Assembly: GCA_947095535.1 (NCBI GenBank)
Contig: OX352772.1
Location: forward strand, 320,860,018 to 320,924,017
DNA from: Poecilobothrus nobilitatus
Taxonomy: Eukaryota; Arthropoda; Insecta; Diptera; Dolichopodidae
Direction: 5' to 3'
DNA length: 64,000 bases
Shown piece by piece: positions 35,305-46,234 of this stretch (its first letter is position 1; each line of letters starts with the position of its first letter). The position numbers and the translations under genes are program-made. The notes beneath the pieces were generated by a model. That model was not told the DNA's origin and did no database searches. It saw only the letters and a program-made list of their open reading frames with translations.

Positions 35305-35375
35305 AGATAATGGTGTAGTAGTTAAAACTTTTCATTCGTAGAGTTTAAATCTTGCCAAGGTCATATAGATTTATA
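35305..35375 (+). repeat. possible tRNA-like fragment
   Basis: GGTGTAGTAGTTAAAACTTT resembles an A-box region, and GAGTTTAAATCTTGCC, 30 bases on, resembles a degraded B-box. The arms do not fold convincingly. Confidence 0.3.
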
Positions 35376-35639
35376 AAAATAATATTAGATTTTTCTTATA
35401 ATGTAATAATTATTAATATACTATAATTAAATAATAAATTTGGCAAAAAGTTCGCCGGCTCAATAACTAAATCTAAAATCAAGTTTTTACTTTACACATT
35501 TATGCCGTTTTCTAATAAATCAATCAACCTTAAAGCATTTAGAACGATTTTAAATATTATTGAATCTGATTTAGTAACAACATACATACATCAATATAAA
35601 ATAGTTAACAAAGAATGCATTGTTATTTTAACAATCAGA

Positions 35640-35936
35640 TACAACCTCAGTCAAAATTAACTGACATCTTGTCAGAATGCGATTAGGATAAACCATCTTA
35701 ATACAATTACATTTTCACAAAAAAAAAGCTCAACCCATTTGTCAATTTTGTAACAGATTCCTATTATTCATTAGACATATTATATTCATCCTTTCATATT
35801 TCAAGTTCTCAGATCAATTTAAGAGAGAACTTTAGATCTAGTTCAAAGAAAATGTATCATCCATACTTTTTATATAGCGGTAATTCCTCTGCCACTTAAA
35901 TAAAAGTTTAGTTCAAATATGAATAAATAAATAAAT
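35640..35936 (+). pseudogene. LINE C-terminus with zinc-knuckle region
   Basis: One frame gives RMRLG, then a stop, ILIQLHFHKKK, AQPICQFCNRFL, IRHIIFI, SYFKFSDQFKRE. This follows the known order after RNase H in I-type LINEs: RLRxGHTxLTHxxL, then CxxC, then HxLxxCP. The two Cys of CQFC and the His are kept, and the final Cys is lost. Remaining codons run to PLPLK and a stop near 35900. An AATAAATAAATAAAT tail at 35923-35936 ends it. At least one internal stop. Probably the same broad group as the RNase H remnant at 6140-6610. Confidence 0.65.
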
Positions 35937-36053
35937 GACTTAGTGTATAACATATGTGTATATGCTGGTTAGAGTAGTTGAAGGGAGAAAAAAATAAATA
36001 TATATATATATAAATATTTATTTACAAAAATATTTGTAAAACAAAGCTTTTTT

Positions 36054-37621
36054 TATACCCGTACGATAGGATGGGGTATAATAAAATTACTCCTCCGTTT
36101 GTAACACCTCGAAATAAGCGAGCTAGATATATCTTCAAAGGTATGGATCGGATCAGAAAAAAATTCTAAGACTTTTGAGCCATGTCCGTCCGTCCGTCCG
36201 TCCGTCAGCACGCTAACTCAAAAACTAAGAAAGCTAGAATCTTGAAATTTACCCAAAATATTCTGGGAGTAATTTGTAGGTTCCCTCTTTTTTTTGGTGG
36301 AGTTTGGACCAAACCTTAGGGTAGCTCTCGAACACCTAACTTTTAGATCCCCACATTTTTTTTGAAATAGAGCTATGAAATTTTAACTACTGATAGATCT
36401 CACAAAAATATTAATTTTATTTTTAATAACTTTTTTTTGTATCCCCACCCGTTACGGAGCTACAGCTCCCCAAAAGTTCAAAAAAGCTCTATATTTAAAT
36501 TGTTATACCACAAGTTGTATAAGGTATATCTTCATTTTGAAAACGCCAAACAATTACTACTTTTATTAGCTTTAAAAGTATATATACAATAAATATATAT
36601 TTGTGGCATACGGTGTCTTAATTTACCGTTATGCGAAACTAAAATTTTGCAAAATCCTTTAACCCTTCTATCTTTTAAACGGTTTAATTTAGAAACTTGA
36701 AATTTTGACAGAAGTTAGATCTTTGAAAATAAGTATGACTCATTTCAGAAATGTTTTTTGTATCACCCCCCGTTTAGGAGCTGTAAGGGGTCAAAAACTG
36801 AAAATTTCCTATTTTGAAACACCTGTAACTTGAACACCTGTTAAAATTTTTTTGAAGTAATACACAAAAATTACAGCTTCAACATCATACTCTTATTTCT
36901 GTAAGACTTTTTTTAATAATATAGGGTTACTTTATAATTGACGAAAGTGTTACTTGATTTTTTCAAATTTTCTAACAAATTTCTTCAACAAATTTTTTGC
37001 ATTTGTTTTACTCGATAATTTGAAATTGTTTGAAATGCGTAGTACAAAAAAATGTAAATAAATAAACAACATAACGGTTGCTTGAAGAATTTTTATTTAT
37101 ATGATATTGATATACATACTTATATAATATCATGTTTATTTACATATCGTATATGTCACTAGTGAATGAATGATAAGAGTATAGATGTATATTATATAGC
37201 GCCGTATTTACATACATATATGTATTTTATTGTACTTATAAGAAATTATTCTGTCAATGGAATATTTAAATATAATATAATATAATATTTAAAATTATAT
37301 TTACTATTTTGTACTAAGTAAATTCAATATACCTTTACCGCTTAGTATTAAATGGTACTATAGAATATTTAAAAAAATTTTGGATTGATAATCGTTATGT
37401 GGAAGGTTAGAATCTGCTTTTGAAGAATATGTACATATAAACATATAGTTTGAATATATGTACAACCCATAGTTCTAGAAATTATAAAATTCACCCAAAT
37501 TATTTTAAAATACTAAAATATTAAAAAAATAATATTGTAAGCAGAGTGACAGGCTGTGAACATACTAACGGTTCGTACGGGTATTTAAGAGTTGACAAAG
37601 GCAACTGTATTCTTCCTCGTT
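36054..37621 (-). mobile_element. family B non-coding repeat, full-length copy
   Basis: On the minus strand it runs from ACGAGGAAGAATACAGTTG to CGTACGGGTATA. It has all parts of the copy at 29725-31312, in the opposite orientation 4.7 kb away, with a shorter GTCC tract (five repeats, 36184-36204). Non-coding. Confidence 0.87.
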
Positions 37622-38809
37622 ATTATATAATTTTAGTCTTGTTCTTCATTCCCTTCTTATAACATTTTATTATACTGTATAATTTTAGAATATTTTCCGT
37701 AAAATTTTTATTTAATTTATTTTTACGGATTGTAAAATGATTTATTTTTCCCTAAACACTCATCAAGTACAATTTTTTTTTTTTTTTTTGGAAATTAAAA
37801 CTAAACTAAGAGTTGGTCATCAAACTAAGTTAGAAAACACAAAAAACAGAAATTAAAGTTTCTTAATTTTGAAGTAACCAATATTTTTTAGCTTTATATA
37901 CTTACTTTCTATAATATCAAAAATAAATATGTATGTGTATATTATCTATAGTTATAATGAATACCTGAACAATTGTAAAAAAAAAAAGTTTTTATTAGAA
38001 AAAATAAAAAAAAATCAAAACAAAAAGAAAAAATTTAATAAAAAATAAAATAAGACTATAGTTACTAGTAAAATAAGTAAATGTAATTAAAGTAAAACTG
38101 CAACAAAAAAAAAAAAAACAAAACAGTAAAAAAAAAAGGTTTGAAAAACATAAGAAAAACAAAAAACTTTTTAAAAACAATATAAAAGTGATGTCTATAC
38201 ATCTTTTAATATTATTTATTTTTTTGTTTTTTTTTTTGTAATTCTTTTTATTTTATTTTTCTTCTTAAAGTTCAATCGTTCTTAAAAGTATATAGCATAT
38301 CTTTTTTATTTATAAAAATATTGTTACAAGATGATCATAGCTGCTAACTGATAGATGATAAAAAAATAAAAAAATTAAAACCAAAAATAAGAAAAAAAAA
38401 CAAAAAAAAATGTAAACAAAGTGGAAAGTTTTATTTTGCAACGTTTTTTTTTTTTTTTTTGATTTTTACTTTTAAAAATTACTTTCTATTATATAATGTA
38501 TATGATATATCATATATACCTATACATGTTATTTTCCCACATACCCACACATAAATAAAACAGAAACTTAAAATAGGGTGATCAACAAGTGAATGTTTAT
38601 AGTGTGTGTAGAGTGAGAATTATAAACAAATGACTTAATAGAAAATTGGATTGCGAAATAGATTTTCATTGTAATTAATGATACATCATTGTAATAAAGC
38701 AGCCGTCTCTTTGATTTAAAGATTTTGAACAGTGTCGGAAATTTGTATCATACAAATATTAATATCGTAAAATAAAAACAATTCCAATGCAACACTATAG
38801 GGAGGCTTT
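37622..38809. other. A/T homopolymer-rich stretch
   Basis: No gene recognised; dominated by poly-A and poly-T. Confidence 0.5.
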
Positions 38810-38874
38810 AAATGCTAATTTCTCCCCTGTGACTGGAAACCTTTAGATGGTTTAAAACTGGTTATGCAAACTAT

Positions 38875-38965
38875 TTTATTGTGAGAATTGTTTAAATGTG
38901 AAACATGTTTCCATCTAATGTGTTCCTCTGTGATGGAAATATGCCATTTTACTATTTACATCTTC
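38875..38965. repeat. dispersed repeat (family E), copy 2
   Basis: GTGAGAATTGTTTAAATGTG, AAACATGTTTCCATCTAATG and GTTCCTCTGTGA align with 17545-17620. The 67-codon frame at 38888-39091 runs through this repeat and is not supported as a gene. Confidence 0.45.
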
Positions 38966-39091
38966 TCAAAATTAATTTCTGCAGGTTCGTCACTAATTTA
39001 CCTTCCAATTCTTCCCTTACATCCCATTTCTCTCCAAATCGTTTCCCTTTTATCCAAATCTACAACAATGTATAAAGAAATCTGTTCATAG

Positions 39092-40414
39092 TGTTTGGAT
39101 AAAGCATGTAAAAAAAAAGAAAAGAAAAGTAACTCTTGTATCTGGTAATAGATGGCGTACAAATATAACATTTGTACACATAACCTGGTAAAAGCTTATG
39201 TGGCTAAATCGAATAATTACATGTTTAGTGAAAATAATGATTCAACAAACTGAAGCTTACTTTTAATGTGAATAATAAACGACTTAGTGTATGCACTGTA
39301 TCCCTTATACGAGTAGATAAATAACAAAAAAAAAAACAAAATATAAAATTCAATCACAGAATATAAAATTATTTAAGAATATTGTCGCAGTATGTTGGAT
39401 TGTAAGATTTAATCATAAGATATAATCGTTAAAGAAAGAGCAATAACGAATACTTTAAAATTTTTATATTTTCCTCGGAATTTTTCTTAATGTATCTGAT
39501 GATCTTTAATATGAAAAATATTTCGCACCTACATAAAATTTGAGAAAAACACAATAAGAGATGCTAATTCTATTTTTCAAAATATTTTTTTTTAAACCCG
39601 TAATAATATAAGACTGTACACAAGCTAACATTTATTTTATGTGAAAGGAGATTTTAAATCTTAAGATTCTTACTCTTGTTATCTAATAGAAGCTTTAAGA
39701 TACACAAGCTTTTCTTTTTAATTTATGGTTTTTTTTATTGCAATTTTTATCTTCTTAGTTACCATCTCTATATAATTAACTGGACAACCATATATATTCT
39801 GCATATATGTATGTATTATAACTATTTTATATACATACCTATCTACCTACGTATATTTGCAAATACTCGTAGGTATAAAAATAAATACAAACTACTGTAA
39901 CAATATAACAAAAACTTTTTACTGAAGTTAATGTTGTGTACTAAAAAGTTTTTTTTATATAATACGAAAAAAAAAACACAGAACTAAAATGAAAAATTCT
40001 CATATAATGGATCAAATTGATTCGACAATTTTATTGATCAAAATTAAAAGTAAAAAAATAAATAAAAAAAATTTTAACAAAAGTAAGAAAAGTTTTAATA
40101 TAACATACAACAAACTTTTGTACGTACTTAAATACACCTATTTATATGTAACAGTTCCTTATAAGATGAAGGACAATGGATAACTCAATTATAATTGGCG
40201 AACAAACAATAAAAGTTATTTTTCTTCATTTTATAAGAAAAATCAAAAATTAGTTTTTTTTTTTAAAGATTCTTCACTCACTGATCCATTTCATATATTA
40301 TTGTCAAGAATTTAATAGATATAAGAAGGGAGGTATATATATAAGGTTTTGTATTATTTATATAGGATCACCAGATTTACGAAAAAATTAATACAAAACT
40401 GGAAAATTAAAGAA
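39092..40414. other. A/T-rich non-coding stretch
   Basis: No gene or element recognised. Short frames at 39676-39900 and 39989-40183 are Ile/Tyr/Lys-rich and motif-free. Confidence 0.45.
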
Positions 40415-40417
40415 CAT

Positions 40418-40608
40418 GTCGTCGATGGTTCAGGCTCATCAGTTCTCAAAATGTTCAAACACGAATCTTGTAAAAAAAAAAAAAAAAAATTTTTTTTTAT
40501 AAGACTAATTTTTGCTTGCAAAGAATATAGTGAAGTAGAACTGTTGCATTAAATATCACAATCACTTTTGAATGGCATTTGGTCACTTTTGCCTGAACAC
40601 CGACGATA
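40418..40608. repeat. inverted repeat pair about 190 bp apart
   Basis: CGTCGATGGTTCAGGC at 40421-40436 and GCCTGAACACCGACG at 40590-40604 are complementary with one indel and one mismatch. No target duplication was seen. Confidence 0.4.
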
Positions 40609-40719
40609 TATTATAAAACATTTGGTTAATTTATTGTAAAATTTTGATTTTAAATTTAAACATTAGTAGAACAATAGGTAGAAATAAAATCTGCAATCCT
40701 GCATTATATTTCCGGTCAT

Positions 40720-41115
40720 AAAATTTTTGGGATTCTTCTTCTCCATTCAACAATGACATATTCAGAGTATAATGACATTATTATATGATGAAAATGTTTT
40801 CATGTGGATCTATTTTGTGCAATATAATATGATTCTAATTGTGCTTTTCCATTTAACATCTGTAGTTAATCTGACTATCGTGTAGGAGATCGATTGCTAG
40901 CTCATTTTCCTTTGACTATTATTTCCTCTATTTTATCTTATTGTCTGGCAGTGTGACCAAAATATTTGAGGTCGGATTAAATTAATTTCTTCAGAAGTCT
41001 GCATTTTACGTAAAGTTCTTGTAAGATGGAATTATTTGTGCGTTGTTGTGTCCATGACACTTGCAACAGTTTTCGATATGTTTCACTGGTATACATAGCT
41101 TTTGGAAATGTAAGA
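40720..41115 (-). pseudogene. LINE reverse transcriptase C-terminal fragment
   Basis: On the minus strand one frame reads MYTSETYRKLLQVSWTQQRT, then NNSILQELYVKCRLLKKLI, stop, SDLKYFGHTARQ, stop, EEIIVKGK, and later NRSPTR, LNGKAQLE and IAQNRS. This is the well-known order of the C-terminal part of many animal LINEs: Y-R-R-x-L-x-I-S-W-T, then N-x-x-x-L, L-x-Y-F-G-H, GK..GR..W, LTG, and A-x-D-R-x-x-W. It has at least five stops. A different lineage from the fragments at 25393 and 54790, judging by the FGH block. Confidence 0.7.
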
Positions 41116-43215
41116 CCATTCACAAGGAAGAGATAGAGCATATATTTTGCAATTTTCTTTTTATTTTATCGGTTTGCTTGATTAGGTATTATTCAATTAT
41201 GGGATTACATTATCCTAATTCTGTGATACTGAGATTACCATTCGATTATTTATAAAAAAAACTTGACACATTGTAATAATTGAAATTATATAATAAAATA
41301 TTTATGAAAATGAAACAAAACAAAACATCAGAAAAATAAAATCAAAAATCCATTGTAAATATAAAATCATTATTTTTTCATTCTATGATTTTTGTTTTTG
41401 TTAATTTTTAGTAGCTTGTTCAGCGTTTTGTTGTCACAAATTGTAATGCCAAATAAAATGCTCTTTCAGACTCTCTTAATTATATAGCAGTGTATTCATT
41501 CTAAGTAACGTCACGTTTTCCTTCATTTTGGAAAAGAATGAAAGCTGCGTATAACTTTGCACTTAAGGTACTATTTACCTATTTAAAAATGTTTATATAT
41601 ATGCATTCAAGAGCATATATAAATATAGTGGTGCATTTGTATTTACTCATTGATCCAATTATTTTTTGAGGTTAATAAAGTAATCGCCAAAAAATTAAAA
41701 AGAAATTAAATCCTACGCTTTGTAATAGTAAAATAATATATAACTAGTATTCGCCCGCCCCCCGAAATTCGAGGTGTTTTAATTAGCAGTTTTGGAAAAT
41801 TATTGATATTGTAAGATGGCTGTACTAAATATTTATCATTTAAAACAAAAAAAAATGAGAGTCGGTTGGTAAATAATTGAGTAAAAGGGTTTTAAATGTC
41901 TATCATTTACAGATTAAATATTATGATTTTATGATAAGAAAAAATAATGGAATCCCGAGATGTCGAGTTTTCAAATCCTAGGTAGAAACCATTTGTTTTA
42001 AAGACTGAGATTATTATTAGAAGAATATCCTTTTCAAAAAAACAATAATGTGAAAGTTTCTTATTCTTTCAAATTTTAAGATTTTGAAGTAAAAAGTTAT
42101 AATGGAAAATGTAAGAGGTTTTGTGGTACATATTATATAATATGTAGTATAAAATAGATTTTATTTATTAAATTTTAAAAACTGTCTTTAACTTTATGAT
42201 TTTACTTTACTTTTTAAAAATTAAAGAAAAATATTTTGTTTTAATGACTTGAACTGTGATTTTTTTCATAAAAGAAAAACTGTTATTTAATTCATTTACA
42301 TCTGGTAACCTTAAAATTGTAAAAAGACAAATACAAAATGAATTGAAGAAGTTTTAAAAGAACAAAAAAAAAATATATATATATACATATATATATAACA
42401 TCTTCTCATTCCAATCAATTAACAATGTTAGAAATAGAAATCTTTTTTTCATTTTATTAAAAAAAAAAAAGAAATAACTACTGGTGAAAGAAAAAAAAAA
42501 ACTTAAAGAAAGTAAAACTTTTTTTTTTTTCTTAACCAAAACTTTGTAATTTTTTCTTGTTTTATACTAATTTCAATATTAAATTTCTAACAGTAAAAAC
42601 TGAGTAACTCTTAAACATAAAGTTTAAGTTTAGTGTGATGATTCAAAAACTAAAATTCGTTTTGTAATATTATAATAACTTTTGAAAAATTTGTTAGTTA
42701 CCACTCTCCCTTTGTCCTGGACTAAAGGAATTTTTTGAAATCAAATTTATTTCACTTTCTATCATACTAACGACTTGAAATATTCCGGTTTAGAGTACGA
42801 CCGATTACAATGCTTGTTTTAAATGCAATTATACCAAAGAAACGAATAGTAATGAATTATTTTTATTTTGATTTATTATTTTAATTTGAACTCTATTCGC
42901 CTATAATTACCTATAAAAGTACTAACAAACACGATTTTGGACCTTCAACGAAAAATTCGCAATTAAAAAAATTAAAATGTGTTCATTATTATATATTTTT
43001 TGACGCCATTTATGTGCCATTTAGTGTTGGAAGATTAAAAAGAAAAAAAAAGCATATTATGTATTTAATCGCTAAAGTAAATATTTTGCGTCGCCGAGAT
43101 TAAGATTTTATCGCTGATGGTTTCGTTTGACACTTATCTCTAAGTATACATACATATATGTTTATTTTAAATAAACAACTGTATTTTTTCGTTTCGCTTC
43201 AAATGTGTTTCCTTA
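41116..43215. other. A/T-rich non-coding stretch
   Basis: No gene. 42350-42540 is poly-A/T with a short (TA)n. 43080-43130 is slightly richer in CG dinucleotides. Confidence 0.45.
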
Positions 43216-43505
43216 CTGCCCAACCTATATCAGAACGTATGATGTATAACGTCGGTCAAAATATGTTTGTTTCCATACATTTTATATGAACTCTACCGAA
43301 ATACGCGACGTATAAACACTGAATATTCGAATTTTCAATTTTAACACGTCGTTTTTTTTTTTTTTGTTATGTTTTTATTTTTTTTAACATAGCTTTCATA
43401 TTTTAGATATGTATGTCAGCCGGCGTTTTATTTCGGGAGACGTCAACGTATCAACATCTGGCATTTATACGTCGAACGCCGTACGTTTTTATTTAGGTTG
43501 GGCAG
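43216..43505. mobile_element. 290-bp MITE, TTA target duplication
   Basis: CTGCCCAACCTA at 43216-43227 faces TAGGTTGGGCAG at 43494-43505, and TTA stands just outside each end (43213-43215 and 43506-43508). The inverted similarity continues, diverged, for about 40 bases (ACGTAyGxyGT...ACGT). A 3-bp TTA duplication is what PIF/Harbinger elements leave. The 82-codon plus-strand frame starting at 43409 begins inside the right arm, so I do not call it a gene. CG dinucleotides are notably frequent inside. Confidence 0.62.
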
Positions 43506-43508
43506 TTA

Positions 43509-44722
43509 GACGTAAAGTAGTTGGACGAAGCGAATTTTGTCCATGGTTGAAATTGTGTTTATTACTAAAAGCAGAGATAGTTGAAACTTTTAGGTTAAGG
43601 AATATAAAGATAATAAAATCGATAGAATTAACTATTCCTATTTTCTATTTCTTATAAATTTTGAAAAAATCATGAAATCAATATTAGTATAAAAATAAAT
43701 TCAAAAAAAAATGTTTTATTTTATAATCTAATATACTAGGGGTCCTGTAGTTGGTGTGTAAGTATATTTTACCGTGACATCTAAATCACAAAAAAATCGT
43801 ATGGGATACAAAATTTCTTGATTCCAACAGAAAACAAAAAAAAATCATGAAATTTCATGATGAAAAACATATATATATATGTATGTTATATTATGTTAAT
43901 GTAGATTATGTAATAGAAAATCGTATCCAAATATGCATTTGTATTCAAAACTTAGAGAAATGTCATAATATGAAGTGTGTGGCTGAAAACTCTTAAATTA
44001 TAATTATAGATTATACAAGTATGAACATAGTTCATAGTTGTATGAGAATAACTCGATGCCGATTGAAATTGGGCGGGTAAAATTTTGTTAAAATATAACA
44101 GTTCCATGCCTGTGAAATTGTACTTCTATAAAATTTGATCGATCTGTTCCCCATATCTTCAAATGTAATTAAGCTAGCCATTTGAAATCTTGCAAAAGAT
44201 AATCAAAAACATCATATAATATATTATATCACATGCAAGCATCCTAAATTAAGACAAAATTTATACTTTTTTTTTGTAATATAAAAATACAAATATTAAA
44301 AATGTTAAAATTAAAATCATTCAACAGTATAAAATGATTTCTTTTCCCAGTACAAATAAAATATTGCATCATTTTTGGTATTGCAAAAATCAAATTTTAA
44401 TTAATGAGATATAAAAGTGATAGCGTAATATTGAAGTATGTACATTATATTCTCTTTCTAATAATATTATATTTACAACCGAATTTATTAATGTGATTGA
44501 AATGATATTGGGTATCACAACACTTTTTATACTTAATTAATTAAAATAATTTTTAACAGTACCAACTACAAAGTATGATGCACTTATCACTATCATCTAT
44601 AATGTAAAAGAAAATCATTTTATACTTTTTGGTGCACTTAATTAATAAAGCATTAACTTAAAAAAAAATTTTTCAATTAATTCGAATAAACACTTTATGT
44701 TATTTTATAATTTTAATTAAAA
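43509..44722. other. A/T-rich non-coding stretch
   Basis: No gene or element recognised. Confidence 0.45.
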
Positions 44723-46234
44723 ACGAGGAAGAATACAGTTGCCTTTGTCAACTCTTAGATACCCGTACGAACCGTTAGTATGTTCACAGCCTGTCACTCT
44801 GCTCACAATATTATTTTTTTAATATTTTAGTATTTTAAAATAATTTGGGTGAATTTTATAATTTCTAGAACTATGGGTTGTACATATATTCAAACTATAT
44901 GTTTATATGTACATTCTTCAAAAGCAGATTCTAACCTTTCACATAACGATTATCAATCCAAAACTTTTTCAAATATTCTATAGTACCATTTAATACTAAG
45001 CGGTAAATGTATATTAAATTTACTTAGTACAAATTAGTAAATATAATTTTAAATATTATATTATATTATATTTAAATATTCCATTGACAGAATAATTTCT
45101 TATAAGTACAATAAAATACATGTAAATACGGCGCTATATAATATACATCTATACTCTTATTATTCATTCCCTAGTGACATATACGATATGTAAATAAACA
45201 TGATATTATATAAGTATGTATATATATTAATATCATACAAATAAAAATTCTTGAAGCAACCGTTATGTTGTTTATTTATTTACAATTTTATGTACTACGC
45301 ATTATATCCTCAACAATTTCAAATTATCGAGTAAAATAAAATGGAAAAAATTCGTTAAAGAAATTTGTTAGAAAATTTGAAAAAATCAAGTAACACTTTC
45401 GTCAATTATAAAGTAACCCTATATTATTAAAAAAAGTTGTTAACAGAGATAAAAGTATAATGTTGAAGCTTTAATTTTTGTGTATTACTTCAAAAAAATT
45501 TTAACAGGTGTTCAAGTTACAGGTGTTTAAAAATAGGAAATTTTCAGTTTTTGACCCCTTACAGCTCCTAAACGGGGAGTGATACAAAATTTCAAGTTTC
45601 CAACTTTAACCGTTTAGAAGATAGAAGGGTTAAAGGATTTTGCAAAATTTGAGTTTCGCATAACGGTAAATTAAGACACCGTATGCCACAAATATATATT
45701 TATTGTATATATACTTTTAAAGCTAATGAAAGTAGTAATCGTTTAGCGTTTTCAAAATGAAGATATACCTTATACAACTTGTGCTATAACAATTTAAATA
45801 TAGAGCTTTTTTGAACCTTTGGGGAGCTGTAGCTCCGTAACGGGTGGGGCTACAAAAAAAAGTTATTAAAAATAAAATTAATATTTTTGTGAGATCTATC
45901 AGCAGTTAAAATTTCATAGCTCTATTTCAAAAAAAATGTGGGGATCTAAAAGTTAGGTGTTCGAGAGCTACCCTAAGTTTTGGTCCAAACTCAACCAAAA
46001 AAAATAGGGAACCTACAAATTACTCCCAAAATATTTTGTGTAAATTTCAAGATTCTAGCTTTCTTAGTTTTTGAGTTAGCGTGCTGACGGACGGACGGAC
46101 GGACATGGCTCAAAAGTCTTAGAATTTTTTTCTGATCCGATCCATACCTTTGAAGGTATATCTAGCTCGCTTATTTCGAGGTGTTACAAACGGAGGAGTA
46201 ATTTTATTATACCCGATCCTATCGTACGGGTATA
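44723..46234 (+). mobile_element. family B non-coding repeat, near full-length copy
   Basis: Runs from ACGAGGAAGAATACAGTTG to CGTACGGGTATAA, closely similar to 29725-31312. It lacks about 53 bases near 45588, between two CAAAA-type words, and has a shorter GGAC tract (about four repeats, 46087-46104). No coding frame. Confidence 0.86.

Noticed and set aside
43409..43657. An 82-codon plus-strand frame with relatively normal composition
   Set aside because: Its first third lies in the right arm of the inverted-repeat element ending at 43505, and no domain is recognisable.
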